Shown: piece by piece, positions 1-10,755 of the stretch
Layout of the letters: the number at the start of each line of letters is the position of its first letter
Numbering within the stretch: the first letter of the stretch is position 1
Assembly (NCBI RefSeq): GCF_035046485.1
Contig: NC_085138.1
Coordinates: forward strand, 15,193,329 to 15,257,328
Reading direction: 5' to 3'
DNA from: Aedes albopictus
Taxonomy: Eukaryota; Arthropoda; Insecta; Diptera; Culicidae
Length of the DNA stretch: 64,000 bases
The notes under the pieces: generated by a model
What the model was told of the DNA's origin: nothing
Seen by the model: only the letters and a program-made list of their open reading frames with translations
Database searches by the model: none
Program-made: the position numbers and the translations under genes

Positions 1-600
1 GTTCCATGAGGGTTTTGAGGAGGTTCCGGGGGGCTCAAGGAATTACTGGAGATTCCAGGAATCTCAATAGATTTCAAGCGGATTCAAGGGGTGGGTGGGT
101 TTCAGGGTTCCGGGTCATTCGGTCAAATTGACGGACACCTTTTGTTAGGGTTTGAAGGGACGTTTTAAGGGGTTTTCAACTGAGTTTCTTGGGCGTTTCT
201 GATGGTTTTAGGGGAATCATGAAGGTTTAGTGGCATATCAGAACGTTACGCTTCAGATCATCAGTGGCGTTTTTTTCGTTTCAGGGAGTTGATTTCACAT
301 AGAATTTCAGGAAAGTTTCTGAGAGATTTAGGAGGTTTCCAGAAGTATCTCAGCGGGATTCAGGGGAATACATGGGGCTTTCGAAGACACATGTGGTATC
401 AGGGAGCTCCAGGGGCATTTTAGTGTTTTCAGGGAGTTTTCAGGGGTATTTAAGAAAAAGCAGGTCACCTCCCTGTAACCCTTTGAAACACTTCTGAAGC
501 TGCCTCATTAAATCTCTCTGGAACTCTCTTAAACGCACCTGAAAACCCCTGGAAACCACCCTGGACCAATTTCAAGGACCAATCTCCCAAGGAAAAGAAC
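1..600. repeat. Degenerate short-period repeat block
   Basis: The stretch is built from variants of short words such as TTTCAGGGG, GGATTCCAGG and GAGTTTTCAGG at irregular spacing. It resembles, in the opposite orientation, the 23-25 bp quasi-periodic blocks at 32.1-33.1, 52.1-53.2 and 55.0-55.7 kb. No open frame of note. Confidence 0.45.
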
Positions 601-635
601 GGTTTCTTCCTTATTCAAAGGACGGACCTAATAAA

Positions 636-1074
636 AAAAAAATACTCTAGTCTAGTCTAGTCTACACAAACACAGCCATGTATTAAGGAGAAACTTCAGA
701 GGATACAAATATGGCTGCCACAATGGCTGACTTGAACCCCTACTCATGATATGAGGAGCACCAATCTTAAAAAATCATAAACAAATGCGTTCGATTTGGA
801 AAAGCTGCCTCTTTTTGCGAGTGAGCAAAGACAGGATAAACAAGTGCGGCTTGGTTCGATGCTTCGTTCGTCAGATTTATGCCTCTAAAGTTTGTATGCA
901 AAATTACAATGGGATTTCTTGATATTTCACCTTAAGAGATTCTAAAAAATAAAATCAACTACCTCTATCTTTTTTCTTGTCGTTATTAATGCTTGCCGGG
1001 TATCAAACATGTATAACAAGCATTAAATCGGCCAGGCCTACCGTGCAGAGTTAATTATTCTACAATAGAGTCAT
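636..1074. repeat. Dispersed repeat, interrupted by two transposons
   Basis: A short TCTAG run (about 647-664) is followed by a sequence that recurs at 41905-42110: GTCTACAC, CACAGCCA, AATGCTTGC, ACAAGCATT and CGGCCAG-CCTA occur in the same order. Here the copy is split by a TTAAGG-ended element at 683-934 and, further on, by the mariner-type element at 1076. The parent element was not identified; a 3' UTR of a non-LTR retrotransposon is possible. Confidence 0.5.
683..934. mobile_element. MITE with TTAAGG ends, copy 1
   Basis: Starts TTAAGGAGAAACTTC and ends TTTCACCTTAA, so the two ends are imperfect inverted repeats. The interior shares the words ATGGCTGCCACAATGGCTGA and CCTACTCA with the element at 18781-19029, which has a near-identical length (249 against 252 bp). 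Non-coding. A TTAA-type target is suggested by the ends but cannot be proven from two copies. Confidence 0.5.
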
Positions 1075-1075
1075 A

Positions 1076-2345
1076 AGGACTGTATCGTTAATTATGAGTA
1101 CAAATGAAAATTTTTGTGTATTTGAAAATGTTTTATTTATTTTGTAAATCAATTCATCTACATTGTTTATTTACCATCAGAAAAGCCCATGACATCTTTG
1201 CATATTTGATTTTTCGTGGATCTTGCCACCTTTCGCATTTTCTTCTTGGTGTTCTTCATAAGGTTTTGGACAACCGTTCCGACGATGGTTTTGCTTGGGT
1301 TGACCCAGTTTTTCTTGAATTTGGTGACGTCCTCTGCTCTTCTATCCTTTTTCCGTAGTTTCCCTTTCATCAAAGTTAAATATTTCTCAACGGGCCTTAT
1401 TTGCGGGCAATTTAGAGAATCCAATGCCTTTTTCACAAATTGAACATTGTTTTCTTCATACCAGTCAAAGGTGTTACGCGCATAGTGGCAGGATTCCGAA
1501 TCCGGCCAAAGGAATGTAGGACCTTTGTGCTTACAGATAAGTGGCAGAATAAGTTTCTGGAAACATTCCTTCCGGTATATTTCGACGTTGGACGGTGAAG
1601 AAAGGTGACGATTTCATACCACATTGACAAATTGCTTGCCAAACCAACACATTTTCCCATTTTTTTTCGCAAAAAGTCGATTTCTCCTAATTCGGAACAT
1701 CCGTGTCATGCTTCACAGTGAAAAACTGTGCCCCTGGAAGTGCCTAGTAGTCCAATTTGACATACATTTCACCATCCATGCAATTTTTGCTCAAAACATC
1801 GTCGTGCAGTTTCCAAGCCCGAGTTTTCACATACTCCGCCAGAATTTGACTGTGTTTTGGACATTTCTGTTTTGGGTAGGTCTTCAGGGAATTACGCTCC
1901 TTGTCACTCTGAACTATACCAATAGTCGTTCCACACTTTTTGCGTAATCTCTGATGGATACCTCCTTTTTTCCTTTAAAGATTTAGCTAGTTTTGTTGTC
2001 CAAATTTGACTTGGACGCACCTGGTTTTCTGCCGCGTCTGGGTGAGTGTTTCGGTGTGTTATGCATACCGTTTTGGACAGCAAAAACCCTAATACCTTCA
2101 TCTTTTGCTAATTTTCTTAACGATAATCATTTTTCATTCCAGTACCTGGTCACAATCGATTTTCGCTTCTCTACCGTAAACCCTCGCATTGTTCTGCTTG
2201 AGGAAAAACTTTAACTTTTAATGAAGGTTATCGTTTGTTTACTACACTAGCAACACATGGACACAAAGCAGTTGAAAAAATAATACATAGTCGTTTTAAT
2301 ACAGAGCCTCAAAATTGTACTCAGAATTAACGATACAGTCCTCAG
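1076..2345 (-). mobile_element. Relic mariner-type (ITmD37E) DNA transposon
   Basis: About 1.27 kb, the usual size of a complete mariner/Tc1 element. The TIRs read AGGACTGTATCGTTAATT on the left (1076) and the same word inverted on the right (about 2326-2343), and continue to GAGTACAA on both sides. TA dinucleotides flank both ends (1074-1075 and 2346-2347), as expected of the IS630-Tc1-mariner superfamily. The left end seems to have lost about two terminal bases. The interior holds one decayed transposase on the - strand. Because both TIRs and the full span survive, this was a full-length insertion that decayed by point mutation. Confidence 0.8.
1167..2189 (-). pseudogene. Decayed ITmD37E transposase
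   Basis: Read on the - strand from an ATG at 2189, the conceptual protein has an N-terminal helix-turn-helix part with words such as KRKSIVTRYW and LRKLAKDEGI, then a GRKPG linker. The catalytic domain follows. The first catalytic Asp is in CMDGEMYVKLDY (codon 1774-1776), where the family usually has DDE after the Met. The second Asp is in WPDSESCHYA (codon 1500-1502) and the final Glu in CPQIRPVEKY (codon 1386-1388). Exactly 37 residues separate the last two, which defines the DD37E group known from mosquitoes. At least three in-frame stops (one near 1745, one near 1688, one in the N-terminal part) and a frameshift between the first and second Asp show that it is dead. The last 89 codons are still open. 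Confidence 0.85.
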
Positions 2346-2414
2346 TATAACCAAGACTAACTTGATCTTGCACAACATAATGTGTCGTCCAGCCCCGGTC
2401 CAACATTGACAACC

Positions 2415-2654
2415 TCGTTAATTGGTTTAAAAAAAAAAGACAACTACACCGTCTTCGACCTTGCGGCCTCTACAGACTGAACATTACAAACATTTGACAA
2501 CGGACAACACATATTACACCCAGTGGCTCAGTAGAGAATTTTCCGTCTGACGAAAAGTTTTCCCCGACTGGAGCGGGAATCGAACCCACACTACGAGGCC
2601 TTACGAGACACCTAAACGACTGACGCCGCTAACTACTCGGCCACGAAGCCCATC
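2415..2654 (-). mobile_element. tRNA-derived SINE
   Basis: On the - strand the 5' end carries a pol III A-box-like GTGGCCGAGTAGTTAGCG and, about 50 nt on, a perfect B box GGTTCGATTCC. A non-tRNA body follows, with an oligo(A/T)-rich 3' end near 2430. The same head recurs at 10671, 11934 and 14689. It is not a functional tRNA gene, because the cloverleaf does not close after the B box. Confidence 0.75.
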
Positions 2655-3949
2655 ATGCTAAGCTTTCAAATAAGTTTTATTATTTGGATTGATACAACAG
2701 CTTGTAGATCGTAAGAAAATCAAAAATGCTACTTGATGCATCAACAGTTTTATAAGTGTAGAATTAGCTCTAAGTTAAAATACACATAAATAAAAACAAA
2801 AAAAAAATCAACCGTTTTATAGACAAAACTAATTCTACAATTAATACTTGCGGCATTCTTTAGCGATTTTGAGATAACTCCATGTTCTCAATCTGTGCTC
2901 CAAACTGTTCCGAAACCCAAATTTTCATGAAACAATTCAATTCGACCGTATTATTTGATATTACAGTTTTTGTTTTATATTTTCAACTATATTTCACATT
3001 CAGACATACTACAAAAATGATGCCATCAATCAAAAGGGTTCCGGAAAGCTCAGATTTGGGCAAGATCTGTGAAACTTCACTTGTTTCCGAGACACTATGA
3101 TCTTTTTGGTTCCCAGCACTTGCAAGTTTTCAAATTTCTCGTCTTTAGCATCACCTCCCAAGCTGAGTCGGGTTTGTACATACTCTTTTTCCAGAAAGCT
3201 CTTTGTCCAGATTTATAGTTAAATTTACTCAAACTAAACTGATATCAAAATATGATATCAATTTTCTGATGGAAACCAACCATGGTTTTGGGTTGCTTTC
3301 GTTTCGATGCTGGGGACTTTTGCTAGCGCAGTGCTCAAGAGGGCACGATCTGCAAACCCCTTTTCGTAGGAGATCTTTATTAATTTATGCCTCATCTCGT
3401 TAGCCCTCGTTCGTTCGCCGCGCCATTCGTCGCCGGTGACAAGTTCTACTCTCGGTTTAAATAAATTTTAATGGCGGTCGTGTCGCTTACCATCCATGCC
3501 GCGCTGGCTGGTGGAAAAAAGTTTAATTATTTCTCGAATTGACTTTGATTTACGGCTTTCATTACTGGGAAAATATGGTTTCTGTATCAATCCCGCGCCT
3601 CCGACCATTTTATGGATACTCACCTCTTCACCTTCGGTGTATTTCTCCGATGTAAAGTTTTGGGAAAGATTGCTGGATAGAGACGAATGTCGTCCAATCC
3701 GTCGTCGTCATCCAGCCCGCCGCCGCCGCTTTCTTCCCTAGAACGCTCCAATTTCTGGGAAGTTGCTTCGACATTCGGCGTCTTAACGATCGCGATTTCC
3801 CGGAACGCCAGTCTGGTTGGCCGACTCGAGCAACCTCCCAAACTCCATTTTGATTCTAGCCGACCGTGGTCGTCATCGTCGTTGCTTCTTTTATTACTTT
3901 CTCTCAATCGTTTTGATTCGTCTCGATCCCTGTTCAGGTCCGGTTTTTA
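2655..3949. other. No recognised feature
   Basis: AT-rich to about 3400, then becoming GC-richer toward the candidate promoter. Only short chance frames are seen; no repeat with another copy in the window was found. Confidence 0.4.
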
Positions 3950-5097
3950 ACGGCTCAAGACATCGACAGTCGGCGAGCGACGAACGACGAACGACTTCCC
4001 AAGAAGAAAAGGGACGAGCGTTTGCGTGTTCGTTCGGTCCCGTGTGGATTGATCGAGAGAGATCAAAAGTTGGTGTTGATCACTCTTCGGACCTGCGCCA
4101 CTCAGATCTCAGAGAGAGTGAGTGTCCATCACTCAGTTTGCAACTCAATATCTCACCGTCGGCACTCAGCCGCACCAACACCATCGCAATCAATCTCCTC
4201 ATAGCCCATTTGACTAATCATCCCGTATTCGATTCGATCTCTCTCACACTCCAAATCAAATTTTACGACCCTCTCGTGCTGTGTGCCTTGCTCGGCTCGG
4301 CAATAACAACAATGCACAGTGTGCGTGCGTCCGCGCACCAGCACTCCTCCTTCTCCACACTCGCCACACACGCTCGTTGTTGGTTCGTGCTCTTCCTATC
4401 TTTCTCTCGCGCGCGCTTGCTGCTGCTGCTTGCTGCCACCCGTCCGCTTTGGCAGTCGTTCATCACGCTCTATGGTGGTTGTTCACAATACATACATCGA
4501 CACAAATCGACGGCAGTCGGAGAGACACAACAAACAAGAGCAACACAGCAGCAGCAGAAAGGAGGGTTCTGACGCATCGAAGATAAACACCGCTCCTCAG
4601 TAACGATAGTGGTTGCGCCTACAGCGTCCACGCTTCTCCCGGTCCCGAAAGAAGTGCGAGAAGAATCGACACACACCGTCCGGTTGAGCAGTGAAGAGCA
4701 ACATTGAAGAAAAGAAAAGATAAAAAAAAACGTTTGCCGGTTCTTCGAGACTGTTGAACGTAGTAGGCCTGTAGTGAAAAGTGTGTTGGATGCAGCAGGC
4801 ACTACTGGTGGCGATGTCTTTCGAGGCTCGCTCGAGCACGAAGTTCGTGGAAGCAGTAGTGTGACGAAAAGAAGTAGTTGGGAACAAGTGCAATCGCCGC
4901 GAATACACGCGGGTCGTGTCGGTCGGTTTTGTGATAAGTGAATCGATGCCAAGAGCCAGCAGAAGACGAAGACGGTGATCGTACGAGAAGAGAACCGCAC
5001 AAGCAGAGTATAGTGTCTGAAAGTAGTGGGAAGTGCAGTGCAGTGCAGTACAACAACAACAGCAACCGAAGCGCAGTGATATCGTGCGGCCTCGCGA
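3950..5097 (+). promoter_or_regulatory. Candidate promoter and long 5' UTR of a host gene
   Basis: This stretch is GC-richer than its neighbours and has the texture of an insect 5' leader on the + strand. It has many CAA/CAG and GAAG runs and words such as GTGAAAAGTG, GTGATAAGTG and AACAACAACAGCAACC, while pyrimidine-rich DNA lies upstream. Several Inr-like CAGTCGG words (about 3968, 4513) could be starts; no TATA box is convincing. Short upstream ORFs are present, one from ATG 4946 to TGA 4978 encoding 10 residues (MPRASRRRRR). The long open frames on both strands here look like by-products of low stop density. The transcription start cannot be fixed from sequence. Confidence 0.45.
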
Positions 5098-5166
5098 ATG
5101 ATTTTTGCACGGCCCACCGAAGAAGTGGCGACTCCAGTGGAAGGGGACGACAAACCCGACATGGAG
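5098..5166 (+). CDS. Candidate first coding exon of an unidentified host gene
   Basis: ATG at 5098 is the first start after an in-frame TGA at 5077-5079 and opens a 23-codon frame beginning MIFARPTEEVATP and ending PDME. The next bases are GAG|GTACGG, a usable though not ideal splice donor at 5166/5167, giving a phase-0 intron. Unspliced, the frame ends nine codons later. The ATG at 5098 has a weak context (C at -3). A second in-frame ATG at 5161 has a strong one (GACATGG), so the true protein may start there with only Met-Glu in this exon. The acidic, proline-containing residues look like a disordered N terminus; I did not recognise the protein. No downstream coding exon could be identified, but a recursive splice site at 49608 lies in the same orientation. 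Confidence 0.35.
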
Positions 5167-5511
5167 GTACGGATTCCTGGAAATGCAAAAATGTGACAGA
5201 CATACATACACTGTTCACGTCTTGCCTACTACGGTTGTAGGCCTACTTGGCCTTGTTTAGAAAAATAATTTATGTTACTTTAAAACTGCACACATAAATC
5301 AATTACCCTTCCAACGCACCGCGTCGAGGGCAGAGAGAGAGCACAACTCCTCGCTCGGTGTGCTGTGCAGTTACGCTGAATTATGCTGCACTTGATGCGA
5401 ATTTGTTTGCCTCGCCCCCTCGCACCGGCTCACCTCCACCACCACCGTGAAGAACTCGCAAAAGTCAACAACAACAACCAATTTATATTGAAAAAAATAA
5501 GGCAAAAACTT

Positions 5512-5741
5512 CAGGGCTGTTACAGCGGTTGCAAATTTTGTGGTTTTCGCGAGAATCGCGATTTACAATATTTGGACCTCAAAAAGGACTCATCTAGACA
5601 ACCTTTAAAAAATCCTTCAAGACCAAAGTGAAGCTAAGTAACCAGCTAGTGGCATTTAATTGGCATATAGTGCAACATTGAAAAAGTGTCGCTAATCGGT
5701 TTCAAGAAGTCGCAAATTTTGGGAATTTTGTAACAGCCCTG
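5512..5741. mobile_element. MITE with CAGGGCTGTTACA ends
   Basis: Perfect 13-bp TIRs, CAGGGCTGTTACA at 5512 and its complement ending at 5741, with weaker inner similarity (TTGCAAATTTTG against TCGCAAATTTTG). CAGGG starts are typical of the hAT superfamily, but no matching 8-bp target duplication is visible, so the class is open. Non-coding, 230 bp. Confidence 0.65.
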
Positions 5742-7389
5742 ACACCGTATCAAGAAATTCCCTGCCCATGCCCTGTACTTGGGAGTGCATTTGCCAGAAA
5801 AAAAACCCAAAGAACTGGTGCATACTCTTGGCAACAATAATTCATTTTTCCTCCCGGAGAACTGTCAGTATACGCATTTTCCCCGCTGTTGCCGCCGGTC
5901 GTCCCGAGCGGGGGCCGTTCGGATCGGTTCGTTCGTTCATGTCACTTCCAAACGTCGCTGATTTTTCCTCCAGTTAGTGCAGACGGGGATCGCAGTAACC
6001 CCTTTTTCTGGAAGGATTGAATTCTTAAATGAGGCAGTTTTTTTTTATTCCAGTCAGAGCTTGCTACGGTCGACGATGAGCTGTAGTAGATCGGTTTTTG
6101 TCATTATTATTGGATTTATATGCATGCATACTATATGGCTGCATTACTTGTTGGCCTGATGGGTTCAGGCATCAGGGAATGAATTCGGTTCGGTGCAATA
6201 ATTTATGACATCCGGTTGGAGTTAGGAGTCGCTCTCTTTCAGTCAGTGTGCTGGATCTGGATGTCTTTGAATTCAATTTTTCATTTGAATGCCACTTTTT
6301 TCTTCCTCCCCGCCCGTGTGTTTGTGTAGATATGGAGGAAAAGGGTTTTCGAATCATTAGTGGAAATTTTTAAATGGCTTCGGGATGAGCTAGCAGCATT
6401 CGGGAAGGGGGAGTTTTTTTTTTCAGCCGTTCATAAATTGTCTGGTTCGAGAGCGATGGTACTTTATGGAAGATTTGATCGATGGAAGTGAATCTGTGGA
6501 TGGTGGGGAAGAGTGAGGTTGTGCAATGGACTGAAGTGAAATTTGTGGGGAACAGTTGGAAATGAAAGGCTGAGATTGTGAGTGAGGTTCCTGAAGTAGG
6601 TTGTGCAGTGTTAAACTTAGGAAAAAAAACATGTAAAAAGTTAAAAGTTAATCACGTGAAAAAGAGACAAAATATTGGAAAATTTCTAAAGTGCTTTGTT
6701 TTGCTGCATCCTTAAATGATAGGAATGCTGCTATCCTAAAAAATCAGAAGAACCGGAAAATTATTAGAAATAGGCACAACATTTCTACACAGTGCATAAT
6801 AAGTGTTGTTTTCTGAAAAAAAAATACGTGATCCCATCAGTGAATACGGTCAACAAGACCAATTTTATGATTCAGGTTGGATTCTGAGATCGATTATCGG
6901 TAATTTTTACTCGATTACTCGGTAAAAAATCGGTATCCAAAATCCAAATAATTTATAGATAAAAAGTGTTTGAAAATAGGCTTAAACAGTTTGAAGTTAG
7001 ACCTCATAGTGATATTAAAGCTGAATTAATATGCGATTTGATTATTTGGTGAACCAAGACTCAAAATTTAAAAAAAATAAAACTTTCAAAAAGTGGCATT
7101 ACGAATCAACATTGTTTCGTACCTACCTCAGTTTTTCCTAGATTTTGTTGTTTCATGAAAGTAAGGCTCTAACACGGTGGATAAGTTGTTTGAAAAGTTT
7201 TGTGCAAGTGCATCTTAGAAAGACTATGGTCAAGTGGCTTCAGTCATCCAGGCATCTCATTAGCTTCTCTTCACTGTGAGTAGTGATGTCAGATTTTAGG
7301 AAATTTAAGAAATTCGTCTGTTTTGAAATTACTGTGGAGTTGCGTAGCATAATTGATTTTTCAAGATTCGCGGATTTGCAAAATGTGCT
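5742..7389. other. No recognised feature
   Basis: AT-rich intronic-type DNA. A slightly GC-richer part (5860-5990) contains no convincing exon. No repeat partner elsewhere in the window was seen. Confidence 0.4.
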
Positions 7390-8345
7390 GATTTTTTTTA
7401 TTTTCAATCCCCGACGCCAACCTCATTGAACAATTATTGGTTGTATTCAATCTTGCATGCAAGTTGCAAAGTAGAAACAAGTTCCAAGCCTGTAGAGCTA
7501 TGACAGTAGGTCAGCTACATCATGGAACCTGGAAGTGTTGCACAATATACAACAGCACGATCACTCGACGGATAAAATGTTTCACAGTAAGACCTTTTTA
7601 CTGAAATTTACAGACATTTCTCAATTTCTTCTTCATGTATGTATAATAAATCCTAAAGAATTTGCTTTCAAGATAGTTAAATATTTTCAGTTTTGAAAGT
7701 TGTAAAGTTTTTGTTTTTTTTTCTATTTTCAACCCCCGACGCCAACCTCATTAAACAATTATTGTTTGTATGCAACCTTGTATGCAAGCTGCAAAGTGGA
7801 AACAAGTTCCAAGTCCGTAGAGCTATGACAGTAGGTCAGCTACAGCATGCAGGTTGTCTACTACCTGGAAAATATGGAATTCAACCTTGAAAAGTCCTGA
7901 AATACTCAGCGAATCCTACGGTTATCAGGGATTTTTATGGTATGGAATTTTAGATGGCCATTGGGATTCTTTGCTGATGTTGTTTGATATTTCTTGGTGA
8001 TTATGATGTTTTTGTTCTAAAGAAATTATGTATTTAACGAAGACACAGCCAAAGGAGCATTATTTGCTTCCACAAGATGTTCATCAAAAATTTTCAGAAT
8101 AAGATTAAACCAAATATGGATGTGTTGGCCCCCATTTGCGAAAGTTTTTTCAACGTGTTGCACAAAATATAACAGCGCGATCACTCGACAGATAAAATGT
8201 TTCACAGTAAGACATTTTTACTGAAATTTACAGATATTCCTCAATTTCTTCTTTATGTATTTCTAAAAAATCCTAGAGAATTTGCCTGCAAGATAGTGAA
8301 ATATTTCCTGTAGTTCTGGAAGTTTTGAAGGTTGTAAAGTTTAGA
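7390..8345. repeat. Old tandem duplication, about 330-bp unit, second copy interrupted
   Basis: Copy 1 is 7390-7720. Copy 2 starts about 7712 (CCCCGACGCCAACCTCATT recurs), runs to about 7870, is interrupted by about 280 bp of unrelated DNA, and resumes at about 8150 (GTGTTGCACAA, GCGATCACTCGAC, ATAAAATGTTTCACAGTAAG). It ends near 8345 at TTGTAAAGTTT. Identity is roughly 85-90 percent by eye. The interrupting piece shows no clear TIR or target duplication. Confidence 0.75.
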
Positions 8346-9329
8346 GGCTTTGCCATCTTTCATTTCAAAAATGGTATGCCTCTTTGAGAATTATTTGGTG
8401 GTTTCTGATGGATCTTGAGAAATCAATGAAGGAATCACGGAATGGTTTGATCTTGGATTTTCCGATTCTTTGGTGAAACCTCGAAGGACTTTTTGAAGAA
8501 AATCCTGTTAATTTCTTACTGGACGTCAAGTTTAAATTCCAAAGAAGCCCGTTAGGATGATTCTTGAAGCCGGAAGATATGATCTCTGAATACATTTCTA
8601 TGATAATGTGAAACCGAGAAAATAATTGTAAGACAATTGAAAATAACTTAATAAAGAATTTCTCAATTGGAGGAAGCATTCAAATATTCCAAAAACTAAA
8701 ACAATTTCTAATAGTCAATGGTCTTTATGCAGAATTTTGAAAAAATATATTGTTTTGAATCTCTTTTGTGTTTGCTGCCCTAAGAGATATTTTTCGGAAT
8801 TCCAGGAGAAATGTTTGGATTAATGCCGGACTGATATTTCAGGAAAAAATCGGAAAACAAAGTGCTGTATCGAAAATTAGAGGGAGATTTTTTAAAAACA
8901 GCTAATAGAACTAATCTTATCTAAGGGATTTTTCTTTTTTGGCAAATTTCAGTGGAGAGCTCTTAGCAAGTTCTTTTCAATAAATTTTAGCTAAACTTTC
9001 TGGTAGGTAAATATGTAGCAAGATTTGTTTTCCCAAATTCATGATTTTTTGTAGGAGTCCTGATGGCAACTCTTTTGGCAAAATCTCTTATTAAAAAGAT
9101 TTGTAGGTTAAACTTCTTCAGCAGTTTCTGGTATAGCTCACGGAGAATTAAAAAAAAATAATAAAAAATAAATAAAATAAAAATATAAAAAATTTGTGTT
9201 TTTGTTAAGTTGCCCAATTAGGATAAGCAGACGAAATTTAGGCTGTTTTGGCTATCGAAAGGGAAAAAAAATCGGAAATAATGCACATAAGTAAGAATAT
9301 TAAAAATGAATCTAATGCTTTAAGGACAA
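8346..9329. other. AT-rich DNA, no recognised feature
   Basis: Short chance frames and A/T homopolymer runs only (for example 9150-9195). Confidence 0.4.
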
Positions 9330-9506
9330 GGTATTTAGAGTACATTGCTCAAAATTTCTAGAGCACCGTTTTTTAGAACCGTTGAACGGATTTGGATTAA
9401 AATGCACAACCACTGAACAAATAGCGTGATGCATTTTCATCCAAACCCGTTCAACGGTTCTAAAAAACGGTGCTCTAGAAATTTTGAGCTATGTACTCCA
9501 AATACC
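9330..9506. mobile_element. Palindromic MITE, about 75-bp arms
   Basis: Left arm 9330-9403 and right arm 9429-9506 are near-perfect inverted copies (GGTATTTAGAGTACA against its complement; CTAGAGCACCGTTTTTTAGA on both). The spacer is about 25 bp. It can fold into one long hairpin. No coding capacity; no other copy in the window. Confidence 0.75.
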
Positions 9507-10335
9507 AAATACCAATTTCTTAAATAGTTTTGAGGGAAACGCAACAAAAATTTTCATGAATGTGTTTCATAAAATATAACAAAATCTTTTAACGAATACC
9601 ACCAGAAATATTTTTGTATTTTTCTTGAAATCATGTTAAAGTATTCGGTTTTCTTCCAGAATTTTCCCATCTCTGCCATGATAGTTGATTGAAGGTTTTT
9701 GATAATAAAAAAATCGCGTAGAATTTTGCTCCAATTTCTATTTTATTATATTTCCTCCATGAAATCAGCCACATATTCCTTTTCATATAAGTGACAATCC
9801 AGATATGCTTTAGGAATTCCGTGAGATGTAAATTTGCCGAAAATTTCAGAAGCTGCTTCATTTCATCTTTTTTTATAGGCGATACAACCAAAGGTTGAAA
9901 ACCTCATTAATAAAGACAATAATAATAATTCCATAGTTTAGCTAGAATACTATTGTTGCTATATATTCTCCCAGTAGTTTATGAAAACAAATAGTTAAAA
10001 CACTCAACTCTGATTTCTATGAATAGAACTTGGAGTCCAGTTTTATTAAGCGTAGAATCATTAAAGTTTCATTTCTATAAAAGTATAGACATCCTGACAT
10101 AATATTACATTGCCCATGCCTGGCATGAGTTAAATCGATAGGTTATTTCGGCATAATCGACCTTCAATTAAATCATCAAATCAAATATTAAAACCAATTT
10201 GCATAAACAAAACTTATTGAGGAAGCTTTACAAAATTTCACCACTTATGAGATATGGAGCCTTTAGACGAAACTGGATGCATTCCCTAATTTTTCGATTT
10301 TTGATTTTCTAAAAATGAAGGTTAATTTGGAACAT
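9507..10335. other. AT-rich DNA, no recognised feature
   Basis: No supported gene. CTCATTAATAAAGACAATAATAATAA near 9902 resembles the 3' tail of the SINE family seen at 16448. Confidence 0.35.
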
Positions 10336-10670
10336 TTAGGTGTGAAATCGCTGTTTATCTTTTTAGAATCCATTGCTTTAAACCTAATTCATGGCCCTTG
10401 AGAAGAGCTTTAAGCAGAAATCTTCGAGAAACTCATGAATGCACGTTCTGAACCAATTCCTTGTATAATCTCTACTGAATTTTCGACGGAATTCCCAATT
10501 CAGTTTGAAGTCATATTTTACAAGATATTTCTGTAAAATTCTTGAAATTTTCTTAAAATGATTGTGGTGGTACTTAACGAAAAACTTTTAGAAACATGAA
10601 AAAATTAAAAAAAAACATTATTGTATTTTTTTTTTTAAAAAAGGTTTCACAGAAGAGATTTTTAAGCATG

Positions 10671-10755
10671 TTTGTGGGCTTTGTGGCGTTTTAGTTAGCG
10701 TCGTTAGTCGAGTAGGTTTTTCGCAAGCCTCGGAGTGTGGGTTTGGAAATTCCTG
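10671..10755 (+). mobile_element. tRNA-derived SINE fragment
   Basis: TTTGTGGCGTTTTAGTTAGC matches the degenerate A-box region of the SINE at 2415-2654, followed by GCCTCGGAGTGTGGGTTTGG where the B box is damaged. Preceded by TTTCACAGAAGAGATTTTTA, which also precedes the copies at 11934 and 14689. Confidence 0.6.

Noticed and set aside
3817..5218. Overlapping open frames of 138-251 codons on both strands at 3.8-5.2 kb
   Set aside because: They overlap on both strands in low-stop, CA/GA-rich DNA, have no recognisable domain, and fit 5' UTR and promoter sequence better.
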